Shown here: one piece after another, positions 54,969 to 64,000 of the stretch
How positions within the stretch are numbered: the first letter of the stretch is position 1
Layout: the number at the start of each line of letters is the position of its first letter
NCBI RefSeq assembly: GCF_003185915.1
Contig: NZ_QHLZ01000005.1
Coordinates: forward strand, 124,001 to 188,000
Length of the DNA: 64,000 nt
Direction: 5' to 3'
DNA from: Arthrobacter psychrochitiniphilus
GTDB taxonomy: Bacteria; Actinomycetota; Actinomycetes; Actinomycetales; Micrococcaceae
Position numbers and translations under genes: made by a program
Notes under the pieces: model-generated
What the model was told of the DNA's origin: nothing
What the model saw: only the letters and a program-made list of their open reading frames with translations
The model's database searches: none

Positions 54969-56405
54969 ATGAGTGAGCCCACCAGCAGTCCCCGACTGAG
55001 CGTTACCGTAGGGCCAGTGGCCCATGGCGGCCATTGCGTCGCCCGGCATGAGGGTCGCGTCATTTTTGTGCGCCACGGAATTCCCGGCGAAACCGTTGAG
55101 ATCACGCTGACTGAGAACGAACCCGACGCCAAATTCTGGCGCGCCGACGTCACCAATGTTGTGGTGGCCTCACCCGATCGCGTAGCCCACTTTTGGCCCG
55201 AAGCTGACTCCTTGCGGGCTGGCGCGCGCTCCACAGCGCCCGTGGGGGGAGCCGAATTTGGCCATATTTCACGGTCCGGCCAGCTTGCCCTCAAAACCGC
55301 TGTGGTGCGCGAACAGCTCGAACGCTTGGGCGGGATCGCCACGGAGCAGCTCGATTCATTGTTCAGCGCCGGGGTGGAAGATGTCGATGCGCACGGCACT
55401 GCTGATCAGCGCTCCGGCCTGGGCTGGCGGACCCGCACAGGATTCGCTGTGACCCGCTCCGGCAAGCTGGGCATGCACGCGCACCGCTCGAACACCATTG
55501 TGCCCATCCATGACATGCCACTGGCCCTGCCTGCCATCAACGAGCTCCGTCTGTGGGAACTGGACTTCACCGGCATTGAGCGGATAGAAGTTGCCGCTCC
55601 CGCTAATGGCTCAGGCGTACTGGTTTTGCTGGCACCGGAGCCCACCTTGAGCGAAAAGGCTGCCGGGGCCGCTGTCAAACGGGTCGCACGCGCCTTGGCT
55701 GCCCTTGAAAACGCGCCCTCGGTGGCCCGTTGGAACCCGGAAAACAGTGCCATTGAGGTGCTCAATGGGCGCGGCTGGGTCAAGGAAACCACAGACGACC
55801 ACGAATTCCGGGTCACGGGCGACGGCTTCTGGCAGATTCACCGCCGCGCCCCCAAAGTTCTCACGGATGCCGCTCTGGGCGCCTTGCTGCAAGGCGGATA
55901 CTTAGATGATGGCGCCGATGTAGCTGACCTCTACGCAGGAGCAGGCCTGTTCACGGCACCCCTGGCTGATGCTGTGGGCCCGGAGGGCAGCGTGCTTTCC
56001 GTGGAAGGATCCGCCGGCACAAGCCGCGACGCACGCAAGAACCTGCACGCCAGCGAGCAGGTAGAGATTTCGCAGGGCCGGGTGGAGCGAATCCTGGGCA
56101 CCTCCTCCAGGGGCTCACATACCCCAGCAGGACAGCGCCGCCGGTTTGACGCCGTGGTGCTTGACCCGCCCCGTGCAGGTGCCGGAAAAGCTGTGGTCCG
56201 GGCACTGGTTGCCACCTCGCCGCGAGCCATTGCCTACGTGGCGTGCGATCCGGCCGCGTTTGCCCGCGACGTCAAGTACTTTGCCAATGCCGGATGGGCG
56301 CTGGCATCCTTGCGGGCCTTTGACCTGTACCCGCACACGCACCACGTTGAAACTGTGGCCCTATTGGTGCCAGTGAAGAGCCTCCCTCAACCGTCAGACG
56401 CCTAG
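54969..56405 (+). CDS. TrmA/RlmD-family RNA (uracil-5-)-methyltransferase
   Basis: 478 residues. An N-terminal TRAM RNA-binding domain (about 8-70: VGPVAHGGHCVARHEGRVIFVRHGIPGE) precedes a class I methyltransferase domain with the SAM motif VADLYAGAGLFTAPLA and the motif DPPRAGAG. The catalytic cysteine is in YVACDPAAFARD near residue 427. The cysteines that hold an iron-sulfur cluster in E. coli RlmD are absent, so this is a cluster-free form. Whether it modifies tRNA or 23S rRNA is not decided. It lies 15 bp after the permease stop, as in M. tuberculosis. Confidence 0.92.
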   Translation: MSEPTSSPRLSVTVGPVAHGGHCVARHEGRVIFVRHGIPGETVEITLTENEPDAKFWRADVTNVVVASPDRVAHFWPEADSLRAGARSTAPVGGAEFGHISRSGQLALKTAVVREQLERLGGIATEQLDSLFSAGVEDVDAHGTADQRSGLGWRTRTGFAVTRSGKLGMHAHRSNTIVPIHDMPLALPAINELRLWELDFTGIERIEVAAPANGSGVLVLLAPEPTLSEKAAGAAVKRVARALAALENAPSVARWNPENSAIEVLNGRGWVKETTDDHEFRVTGDGFWQIHRRAPKVLTDAALGALLQGGYLDDGADVADLYAGAGLFTAPLADAVGPEGSVLSVEGSAGTSRDARKNLHASEQVEISQGRVERILGTSSRGSHTPAGQRRRFDAVVLDPPRAGAGKAVVRALVATSPRAIAYVACDPAAFARDVKYFANAGWALASLRAFDLYPHTHHVETVALLVPVKSLPQPSDA

Positions 56406-56413
56406 GAACCCAC

Positions 56414-59032
56414 GTGAAGCAGCAGGCCCGCAAGGAAATGGCGGCCCAGCAGGTCAAGGTTGTACAGAACCACAAGCTGGCCCGCCGGGACCTGACCCGC
56501 AACAAACCCAAAGGTACGTTGATTGCCGAACGGCGTGAGGCACACCGCCGCGCCGCCATGGCAGCGGCGCGCGCTGCTCTGGCTCCGGTTGACCCCGCAC
56601 GCCTGGCCACGAATGGTCTGGACGCGGCTCAGGTCCGGGAACGTCGGCTGGCTGAGCTCAGCAATGCTGTGGCGCATGAGAGCAGCCGCAGCATTTGGGC
56701 CATTGTGCGGGCCAATGTCTTCACTTTGTTCAATACGGTGTTGGGCAGCGCTCTGTTTCTCGTGTTACTGGTGGGGGACCCGCGGGATGCGTTGTTTGGG
56801 TTCATTGTGGTGGCCAATGCCGCCATCGGAGTGGTGCAGGAGTACCGGGCCAAACGCACGCTGGACAGGCTCGCCGTCCTGCACGCCCCGCGGGCTCGAG
56901 TACTCCGGGACGGGGCGGAGGTTGCCATTGCCGTAGCTGACGTGGTTCATGATGATGTGCTGCTGTTGCGCACGGGGGATCAAGTACCGGCGGATGCCAC
57001 CATCCTGGCGGCAGACGCCTTAGAAATTGATGAATCGCTGCTGACGGGGGAGGCAGATCCCGTCATCAAAATTTCTGGTGACACAGCATTGTCCGGCTCG
57101 GCCGTTGTGGCCGGGTACGCCAGTGCACGCGTCCACGGGGTGGGCGCCGAGTCCTACGCTTCGGTGTTGACCGCCGAGGCACGGCGTTTCTCGCTGGTGA
57201 ACTCTGAGATCCGCAACTCCATCAACCGCATCATCTTGTACATTGCGTGGGCCTTGATCCCTATCATTTTGCTCGTCATCAATGGTCAGATGAGTGCCCA
57301 TGGTGGTTGGACCCAGGCCATAGCGTCGGGCCAATGGCGCATAGCCGTGGTCAGCGCAGTGGCAAGCATTGTGGCCATGATCCCTGAAGGGCTGGTGCTG
57401 TTGACCAGCATCTCCTTCGGCATGGCCGCCGTGAGTCTGGCCCGGCGCCAAGTGCTGGTCCAGGAGTTGCCGGCGGTGGAAGGACTGGCCCGTGTGGACA
57501 TGGTGTGCCTAGACAAAACCGGGACCCTGACCGAAGGGCACATGGAACTGGCCAGCACCACTGTCTTTTCCGCCGTTCCCGGCTGGGAAAAAGTCCTGGC
57601 CTGGCAAAGTGTCCACCCCAACGCGAATGCCACGGCCTTGGCCCTTGCTGGCAGCTACCGGGACGGGCTGGCGCGGCTTCCCCTCTCCGAGGTGCACTTC
57701 AGCAGTGCCCGCAAGTTCAGTGCCGTCACCTTTGGGGCCGGCCCTGCGGCGGGAGAATGGGTGCTGGGCGCCCCGGAGGTGGTCCTGGCAGCCGGGCTCC
57801 ACCGGGAGGCGTTAGCGGCCTCAGATGAAGCGTCTGGCAGTGGGCTGCGCGCTGTCATCCTCGCCCACCGGGAGGTGAAGGAGCCGGCCCACCGGGAGGT
57901 ACAGGAGCAGGCGGCCCATCCGGCGTCGGACGCTTCCTTCAGCCTTGCGGACCTGACGCCTGTGGCGCTGCTGGTGTTCCGTGAACGGGTCCGCCCCGAT
58001 GCCGGGGCCACGCTGGAGTACTTCCGGGAGCAGGGTGTGGAGCTGAAAATCATCTCAGGAGATAACCCTCGAACGGTTGCCGCGGTGGCCCGAGATGTTG
58101 GGTTTAGCTTCGAGGGTGACGGATATGACGCACGGGAGCTCCCGGATGACGTGGATGCCATGTCCCTGGTTCTGGAGCGTGAAAGCGTCTTTGGCCGGGT
58201 CACTCCGGAGCAGAAAAAGGCCATTGTGCTGGCTCTGCAGAGCCGCGGGCACGTGGTGGCCATGACCGGCGACGGCGTCAATGACGCCCTCGCGTTGAAG
58301 CACGCCGACATTGGGATCGCCATGGGCAGCGGCGCTGCCGCCACCAAGGCCGTGTCCCGGCTGGTGCTCCTGGATGGGCAGTTCTCGCACCTTCCCTCGG
58401 TGGTTGCAGAAGGCCGGCGGGTGATTGCCAATGTGGAGCGAGTGGCCAATTTGTTCCTCACAAAAACCACCTATGCGATCATCATTTCCATCACGATTGG
58501 CATCTTGATGTGGCGGTATCCTTTCCTGCCGCGCCAGCTGTCCATTGTGAGCTCCATGACCATTGGCATCCCCGCGTTCTTCCTGGCTCTACTGCCCAAT
58601 GCCCGGCGCTATCAGCCTGGATTTCTCCGGCGAACACTCATGTTCGCGATTCCCTCCGGCACTATTGTGGCCGCCTGCATCATGGCCGTGTACTGGTACG
58701 CGAGTGCCTTCCCGAATTCGGCATTGAGCGGGGAACACCTGATTCGCGAGGCACAAACCGCTGCCACCATGACGGTGCTGGTGGTGGCGCTTTGGGTGTT
58801 GGGGGCGCTGGCCCGGCCCTTCGATAAATGGCGGGCATTGTTGGTGGCCGCCCTGGTGGTGGGGCTTGTGTTGATCATGGCAGTGCCGTTCGCCCGCAAC
58901 TTCTTCGCCCTCGATATCCCAAGTGGTGGGCTGTTAGCGGCTACTATTGCGGTAACTGCCGCAGGATGCGTAGCTGTTGAACTGCTCTACCGTTTTTTGA
59001 AGAAGCGTGGAGCAGTTTCAGAGCGTGAGTAA
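56414..59032 (+). CDS. P-type cation ATPase, CtpE-like (probable calcium transporter)
   Basis: 872 residues with all P-type hallmarks: LTGEAD (actuator), phosphorylated Asp in DKTGTLTEG (about residue 371), GDGVND hinge and about ten helices. By eye it aligns with mycobacterial CtpE, a calcium importer (IVRANVFTLFNTVLGS, NRIILYIAWALIPI, IPEGLVLLTSISFGMA, VERVANLFLTKTTYA). The first 70 residues are an added basic segment (KQQARKEMAAQQVKVVQNHK) absent from CtpE. The linker near 485-505 repeats AHREV. The GTG start lies 9 bp after the methyltransferase stop. Ion specificity is inferred. Confidence 0.88.
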   Translation: MKQQARKEMAAQQVKVVQNHKLARRDLTRNKPKGTLIAERREAHRRAAMAAARAALAPVDPARLATNGLDAAQVRERRLAELSNAVAHESSRSIWAIVRANVFTLFNTVLGSALFLVLLVGDPRDALFGFIVVANAAIGVVQEYRAKRTLDRLAVLHAPRARVLRDGAEVAIAVADVVHDDVLLLRTGDQVPADATILAADALEIDESLLTGEADPVIKISGDTALSGSAVVAGYASARVHGVGAESYASVLTAEARRFSLVNSEIRNSINRIILYIAWALIPIILLVINGQMSAHGGWTQAIASGQWRIAVVSAVASIVAMIPEGLVLLTSISFGMAAVSLARRQVLVQELPAVEGLARVDMVCLDKTGTLTEGHMELASTTVFSAVPGWEKVLAWQSVHPNANATALALAGSYRDGLARLPLSEVHFSSARKFSAVTFGAGPAAGEWVLGAPEVVLAAGLHREALAASDEASGSGLRAVILAHREVKEPAHREVQEQAAHPASDASFSLADLTPVALLVFRERVRPDAGATLEYFREQGVELKIISGDNPRTVAAVARDVGFSFEGDGYDARELPDDVDAMSLVLERESVFGRVTPEQKKAIVLALQSRGHVVAMTGDGVNDALALKHADIGIAMGSGAAATKAVSRLVLLDGQFSHLPSVVAEGRRVIANVERVANLFLTKTTYAIIISITIGILMWRYPFLPRQLSIVSSMTIGIPAFFLALLPNARRYQPGFLRRTLMFAIPSGTIVAACIMAVYWYASAFPNSALSGEHLIREAQTAATMTVLVVALWVLGALARPFDKWRALLVAALVVGLVLIMAVPFARNFFALDIPSGGLLAATIAVTAAGCVAVELLYRFLKKRGAVSERE

Positions 59033-59100
59033 GGGGTGCCTAACTGGCATCCTGTCCTGTGCGTGACAAAGATAAAAGTAGTGGCGAGAGGAGTCCATCG

Positions 59101-61926
59101 ATGACTAATGTGGACAGCTTCGGTTCAAAAGGCGTACTTAATGTAGGCGGAACCGATTACGAGATTTTCCGACTGAACTCGGTAGAAGGCGCCAAGAGCC
59201 TTCCGTTCAGCCTCAAGGTATTGCTGGAAAACCTGCTTCGTACCGAAGACGGTGCAAACATCACAGCCGAGCACGTTCGTGCGTTGGCAGGTTGGGATCC
59301 GAACTCGGAGCCCGATACCGAAATTCAGTTCACCCCGGCCCGCGTCATCATGCAGGACTTCACAGGAGTTCCTTGCATTGTTGATTTGGCCACCATGCGT
59401 GAAGCAGTCAAGGACCTCGGAGGCGATCCCAGCCGAGTCAACCCGTTGGCTCCGGCCGAGATGGTCATTGACCACTCCGTGCAGATTGACGTCTTCGGCA
59501 ACTCAGGTGCTGTTGAGCGCAACATGGACATTGAATACCAGCGCAATGGTGAGCGTTACCAGTTCCTGCGCTGGGGCCAGACCGCTTTTGAAGACTTCAA
59601 GGTTGTTCCCCCGGGCATGGGTATTGTGCACCAGGTCAACATTGAGTACTTGGCCCGCACCGTGATGACCCGCGAGGTGGACGGCGTCTTGCGCGCCTAC
59701 CCGGACACGCTGGTTGGCACCGACTCACACACCACCATGGTCAATGGCCTGGGTGTGCTGGGTTGGGGTGTTGGTGGCATTGAAGCCGAGGCGGCCATGT
59801 TGGGACAGCCCGTCTCCATGCTGATCCCGCGCGTTGTAGGTTTCAAGCTGACCGGTGAAATCCCGGCCGGTGCCACCGCAACTGATGTGGTTTTGACCAT
59901 CACCGAGCAGCTGCGTAAGCACGGCGTTGTTGGCAAGTTCGTGGAGTTCTACGGTGAAGGTGTTGCGGCTGTGCCGTTGGCCAACCGCGCAACCATTGGC
60001 AATATGAGCCCGGAGTTCGGTTCCACGGCTGCCATGTTCCCCATTGACAGCGTCACTGTTGATTACCTGCGCCTGACCGGCCGCAGCGAAGAGCAGCTTG
60101 CTCTCGTTGAGGCTTACGCCAAGGAGCAGGGCCTCTGGCACGATCCTTCAGTTGAGATCGCGTTCTCCGAGTACCTCGAGCTGGATTTGTCCACGGTGGT
60201 TCCCTCCATCTCTGGCCCCAAGCGCCCGCAGGACCGCATTGAGCTGACCAACGCCAAGGTTCAGTTCCGCTCGGATCTGAACAACTACGTTGCTGCTGAT
60301 GCACATGCTGAAGGCAACACAGTTGATGAGTCCTTGGAAGAGTCCTTCCCAGCCTCGGACGCCCCGTCCTTCACTCACCCGGACACGCACCAGCATGACA
60401 CCGAGCGCACGCTCGTTTCCGCTGCTAGCGGTGCTAACGGCCGTCAGTCCAGCCCGATTCACGTCAAGAACGAATCAGGCGTTGAATTCGAGCTGGATCA
60501 CGGTGCAGTCTCAATCGCCTCGATCACCTCTTGCACCAACACCTCCAACCCTTCAGTGATGCTCGCTGCCGCCGTATTGGCTCGCAACGCCGTCAACAAG
60601 GGCCTGGTGTCCAAGCCGTGGGTCAAGACCAGCGTTGCCCCGGGCTCAAAGGTTGTCACCGACTACTACGAGAAGTCAGGTCTGGTGCCGTACCTGGAGA
60701 AGCTGGGCTTCTTCACAGTGGGTTACGGCTGCGCAACCTGCATTGGTAACTCCGGTCCGTTGGACACAGAAGTTTCGGCAGCCATTGCCGAAAACGATCT
60801 GTCCGTGACCGCTGTTCTCTCGGGTAACCGCAACTTTGAAGGCCGCATCAACCCGGACGTGAAGATGAACTACTTGGCTTCACCGCCATTGGTCATCGCG
60901 TACGCACTGGCCGGCACCATGGACTTCGACTTTGAAGCCGATGCCTTGGGTCAGGACGCCGAGGGCAACGATGTCTTCCTGAAGGACATCTGGCCCAACC
61001 CGGTTGAGGTCCAGGAAGTCATGGATGCCTCCATTGACCGTGAGATGTTCACGAACTCCTACGCCACCATCTTCGACGGTGACGATCGCTGGAAGGCCCT
61101 GGAAACTCCTGAAGGCAACGTCTTCGAATGGGATCCCAAGTCAACCTACGTTCGCAAGCCACCGTACTTTGATGGCATGAAGGCGCAAGCTGATCCGGTA
61201 GAAGATATCACCGGGGCACGCGTGCTGCTCAAGCTGGGCGATTCCGTCACCACGGACCACATCAGCCCCGCAGGTTCCTTCAAGTCCGAGACCCCGGCTG
61301 GCCAGTACCTGTTGGCCAACGGGGTGGACCGCAAGGACTTCAACTCCTACGGTTCACGCCGTGGCAACCATGAGGTCATGATCCGCGGTACCTTCGCGAA
61401 CATCCGTATCCGCAACCAGATCCTGGACAACGTTGAGGGTGGCTTTACCCGCGACTTTACCCAGGCTGATGGCCCGCAGGCTTACGTCTACGATGCCTCC
61501 GTTAACTACCAGGCCGCCGGCACACCGCTGGTTGTTCTGGCTGGTAAGGAATACGGCTCCGGGTCCTCACGTGACTGGGCAGCCAAGGGCACCGCGCTTT
61601 TGGGCGTCAAGGCTGTAGTTGCCGAGAGCTACGAGCGCATCCACCGCTCCAACCTCATTGGCATGGGTGTCCTGCCGTTGCAGTACCCGGCCGGGCAGAA
61701 CGCTGCTTCCTTGGGCCTGAACGGTACGGAAACCTTCTCCGTAGCAGGCGTGACGGAGCTGAACAACGGCACCACGCCTAAGACGCTCAAGGTCACTGCT
61801 GTGAGCGAAGACGGCACCACCGTAAGCTTCGATGCCGTATTGCGGATCGACACTCCCGGTGAAGCAGACTACTACCGCAATGGTGGAATTCTGCAGTACG
61901 TGCTGCGCCAGATCACGGCAAGCTAG
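59101..61926 (+). CDS. acnA: Aconitate hydratase A
   Basis: Citrate-isocitrate isomerase of the TCA cycle with a 4Fe-4S cluster. 941 residues: cluster cysteines in [14 protein letters not shown] and [13 protein letters not shown], and the swivel domain from about 730 ([33 protein letters not shown]). A variable segment of about 70 residues around 400-460 separates the first cysteine block and includes [14 protein letters not shown]. The ATG at 59101 follows AGGAG by 7 bases and is preferred to a GTG at 59059. A hairpin follows the stop. Confidence 0.97.
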   Translation: MTNVDSFGSKGVLNVGGTDYEIFRLNSVEGAKSLPFSLKVLLENLLRTEDGANITAEHVRALAGWDPNSEPDTEIQFTPARVIMQDFTGVPCIVDLATMREAVKDLGGDPSRVNPLAPAEMVIDHSVQIDVFGNSGAVERNMDIEYQRNGERYQFLRWGQTAFEDFKVVPPGMGIVHQVNIEYLARTVMTREVDGVLRAYPDTLVGTDSHTTMVNGLGVLGWGVGGIEAEAAMLGQPVSMLIPRVVGFKLTGEIPAGATATDVVLTITEQLRKHGVVGKFVEFYGEGVAAVPLANRATIGNMSPEFGSTAAMFPIDSVTVDYLRLTGRSEEQLALVEAYAKEQGLWHDPSVEIAFSEYLELDLSTVVPSISGPKRPQDRIELTNAKVQFRSDLNNYVAADAHAEGNTVDESLEESFPASDAPSFTHPDTHQHDTERTLVSAASGANGRQSSPIHVKNESGVEFELDHGAVSIASITSCTNTSNPSVMLAAAVLARNAVNKGLVSKPWVKTSVAPGSKVVTDYYEKSGLVPYLEKLGFFTVGYGCATCIGNSGPLDTEVSAAIAENDLSVTAVLSGNRNFEGRINPDVKMNYLASPPLVIAYALAGTMDFDFEADALGQDAEGNDVFLKDIWPNPVEVQEVMDASIDREMFTNSYATIFDGDDRWKALETPEGNVFEWDPKSTYVRKPPYFDGMKAQADPVEDITGARVLLKLGDSVTTDHISPAGSFKSETPAGQYLLANGVDRKDFNSYGSRRGNHEVMIRGTFANIRIRNQILDNVEGGFTRDFTQADGPQAYVYDASVNYQAAGTPLVVLAGKEYGSGSSRDWAAKGTALLGVKAVVAESYERIHRSNLIGMGVLPLQYPAGQNAASLGLNGTETFSVAGVTELNNGTTPKTLKVTAVSEDGTTVSFDAVLRIDTPGEADYYRNGGILQYVLRQITAS

Positions 61927-61982
61927 TAAGAGTGAGCAGTTGGTACTAAGGATTAATTGGTACTTACAGTGAGCTAGCGTTC

Positions 61983-62020
61983 AAGGGGCGGGCAGCCGGG
62001 AAACCGGAGGCCCGCCCCTT
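61983..62020 (+). terminator. Terminator after acnA
   Basis: AAGGGGCGGGC (61983-61993) pairs with 62010-62020, followed by CGTGTTTTT. It lies 56 bp beyond the acnA stop and separates it from dxs. Confidence 0.85.
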
Positions 62021-62163
62021 CGTGTTTTTGGCTTTCAATCCGATCATTTCGGTGCAGAATATAGTGCCGGGAACATTCATCCGGTAGTTCGTCCGGGGCA
62101 CGCACACGTAAACCAGTCAGACGCGATATTGTTAGATGTTATCTGTGCACCGAGGAGGTACCC

Positions 62164-64000
62164 ATGGGACTTTTAGAAACCATCACGCATCCGCGTGACC
62201 TGAGCCGGCTCAGTGAGCATCAAATGGAGGAGCTGGCCCAGGAGATCCGGGGCTTCCTCATTGCGAACGTGTCCCAAACAGGCGGCCATCTTGGCCCCAA
62301 CTTGGGTGTTGTTGAGCTGACCCTTGCCATCCACAGGATCTTCGATTCACCCCGTGACAGCATTGTTTTTGACACGGGCCACCAGTCGTATGTGCATAAA
62401 CTACTGACGGGTCGGCAGAATTTCTCCACCTTGCGCCAGCAGGGCGGACTGTCCGGGTATCCGGACCGGGGCGAATCTGAGCATGACATCGTAGAAAGCT
62501 CCCACGCCTCCTCATCCTTGTCCTGGGCCGATGGAATTGCCCGGGCCCACCAGCTCAAGGGTGAAAACGATCGCTACGTAGTGGCCGTCATTGGTGACGG
62601 GGCACTCACAGGCGGCATGACCTGGGAAGCCATTAACAACATTGCCGCAGATAAGGACCGCAAGGTTGTCATAGTGGTCAATGACAACGGCCGCTCCTAT
62701 GCGCCCACCGTTGGCGGGGTCGCCGATTACCTGGCATCACTTCGCCCCGCCATTGACCAGGTGCGTACCCACAAGAAGTATGAAGCGTCCATGGACTGGG
62801 GTAAGAAGCGTTTGCAGGACGGCAACGCTGCCGGCCGTTTCGTTTACAAGAGCCTGCACGCTGCCAAAAAAGGCGTCAAGGATTGGTGGGCCCCTCAGGG
62901 CCTCTTCGATGATCTCGGCATGAAGTATGTGGGTCCGGTGGATGGCCACGATGAAAAAGCAATGGAAGCTGCGCTGCAGCTGGCCAAGAACTATGCAGGG
63001 CCCGTCATTGTGCACGCCTTCACGGAGAAGGGCCGCGGCTACGCACCAGCCCGTGCCGATATCAACGATCAATTCCACGCCGTGGGCGTCATCAATCCGG
63101 AAACAGGGGCCTCTGTAGAGCAATCCAGTGGAAAGTCCTGGACGGGTGTGTTTGGCGAGGAAATCACCAAGATCGCCGAGGAACGCGAAGACATTGTGGC
63201 CATAACGGGCGCCATGCTGCTCCCCGTTGGCTTCGCCGCGTTAGCTGCAAAGTTTCCCGAACGTGTCATCGATGTTGGTATCGCAGAACAACATGCACTG
63301 ACCATGGCCGCCGGCATGGCCTTTGGTGGACTGCACCCGGTGGTAGCAATTTACGCTACGTTCTTGAACCGGGCCTTTGACCAGCTCCTGATGGACGTTG
63401 CCCTGCACAAGGCCGGTGTCACAATTGTGCTGGACCGGGCCGGTGTCACAGGTCCTGACGGTCCCAGTCACCATGGCATGTGGGATTTGTCCATGCTGCA
63501 GATAGTGCCAGGTCTCCACCTTGCCGCCCCCCGGGATGCGCAACGTCTCCGGGAAGAACTTCGTGAGGCGGTAGCCATTTCGGATGCACCCAGCGTGGTG
63601 CGTTATTCCAAGGGTAAGGTGGGCCCGGAAGTTGCGGCCATTGAGCGTTTGTACGACGGCGTTGATGTCCTGTCCCGCTCACAACACGAGATGCCAGGTG
63701 CCGCCAAAGAACCCCAGGCTGATGTCCTGATAGTCAGTGTTGGCTCTATGAGCGAACTCTCCCTTGATGTCGCCGCACGGATTGGTGCCCAAGGAATTAG
63801 CTCCACTGTGGTTGATCCACGCTGGGTTCTGCCCGTGCCGCGCTCCATTGTGCAGCTGGCCTCACAGCACAGAATAGTCATTGTGGTTGAAGACGGGGTC
63901 CGTGCTGGTGGTGTCGGTTCCCGCATCCGCCAAGAATTACGTGCCGCAGGGATAGACACCGCCCTGAATGAGGTGGGTCTGCCGGTGGAATTTTTGGCAC
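62164..64000 (+). CDS. dxs: 1-deoxy-D-xylulose-5-phosphate synthase, 5' part
   Basis: First enzyme of the MEP isoprenoid pathway, joining pyruvate and glyceraldehyde 3-phosphate with thiamine diphosphate. About 612 residues are present; the last few dozen lie beyond the right edge and no stop codon is reached. [17 protein letters not shown] to VNDN is the cofactor motif. [32 protein letters not shown] and [17 protein letters not shown] are transketolase-family active-site blocks. GGAGG lies 6 bases before the ATG at 62164. Confidence 0.97.
   Translation, partial: MGLLETITHPRDLSRLSEHQMEELAQEIRGFLIANVSQTGGHLGPNLGVVELTLAIHRIFDSPRDSIVFDTGHQSYVHKLLTGRQNFSTLRQQGGLSGYPDRGESEHDIVESSHASSSLSWADGIARAHQLKGENDRYVVAVIGDGALTGGMTWEAINNIAADKDRKVVIVVNDNGRSYAPTVGGVADYLASLRPAIDQVRTHKKYEASMDWGKKRLQDGNAAGRFVYKSLHAAKKGVKDWWAPQGLFDDLGMKYVGPVDGHDEKAMEAALQLAKNYAGPVIVHAFTEKGRGYAPARADINDQFHAVGVINPETGASVEQSSGKSWTGVFGEEITKIAEEREDIVAITGAMLLPVGFAALAAKFPERVIDVGIAEQHALTMAAGMAFGGLHPVVAIYATFLNRAFDQLLMDVALHKAGVTIVLDRAGVTGPDGPSHHGMWDLSMLQIVPGLHLAAPRDAQRLREELREAVAISDAPSVVRYSKGKVGPEVAAIERLYDGVDVLSRSQHEMPGAAKEPQADVLIVSVGSMSELSLDVAARIGAQGISSTVVDPRWVLPVPRSIVQLASQHRIVIVVEDGVRAGGVGSRIRQELRAAGIDTALNEVGLPVEFLA

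Noticed and set aside
1..64000. tRNA/rRNA genes, CRISPR arrays, insertion sequences, prophage or toxin-antitoxin pairs
   Set aside because: None recognised by eye on either strand. Terminal inverted repeats with a transposase, regular spacer arrays and tRNA cloverleafs were not seen; a tRNA scan would be the decisive check.

Overview
The window is a 64-kb chromosomal segment of a GC-rich actinomycete. Protein sequences and gene order point to the Micrococcaceae (Arthrobacter and relatives). Gene order at two places follows a layout I know from Mycobacterium tuberculosis. The first is glnA1 - RDD protein - DUF4191 - lipA - lipB - lipoyl E2 - pepA - gcvT. The second is DUF4193 - DUF3093 - dut - DUF3710 - OB-fold protein - DUF3159 - ceoC/ceoB - APC permease - RNA methyltransferase, with sigA and dxs in the wider neighbourhood. 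This is mostly core chromosome. I see no rRNA, tRNA, CRISPR array, insertion sequence or prophage.

Layout. 1-5.9 kb: the 5' part of a sulfatase gene, then a glutamine block made of a fused binding-protein/permease with its ATPase, a glutaminase, and glutamine synthetase I on the opposite strand behind a well-formed GlnR-type operator. 6-18.7 kb: lipoate and central carbon genes (DUF4191, lipA, lipB, double-lipoyl E2, lpdA, pepA, gcvT), interrupted by an unusual membrane protein kinase, an OsmC protein and a small membrane protein. 18.8-27 kb: a PAC2 protein, an MFS transporter, a DUF4192 protein, the principal sigma factor, a DUF7455 protein and topoisomerase IV subunit B. 27-34.7 kb: a BlaR1-like/BlaI-like pair divergent from a complete cytochrome bd set (cydA, cydB and a fused cydDC), with two dyad operators on the cydA promoter. 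34.8-38.8 kb: the most accessory-looking part, with a tandem GNAT protein, an alcohol dehydrogenase that seems to have lost two internal blocks, a gene-poor stretch, an orphan membrane protein and a DinB protein. 38.8-46.2 kb: topoisomerase IV subunit A, a GNAT-acyl-CoA-synthetase-like fusion, a DUF5998 protein and a phosphatase. 46.4-57 kb: sepH and the dut-ceoBC cluster, in which two TrkA-type RCK proteins lie divergent from a KimA-like permease and probably form a potassium module. 56.4-64 kb: a CtpE-like P-type ATPase, aconitase and the 5' part of dxs.

The observations most worth a second look are the BlaI-type dyads on the cytochrome bd promoter, two related tandem repeats (66- and 67-bp periods) just after the stop codons of two unlinked genes, the apparently eroded dehydrogenase, the GlnR box before glnA, and the KimA-like/CeoBC arrangement. 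I did not find a clearly new multi-gene system. All family assignments come from reading translations and motifs; no database search was run.
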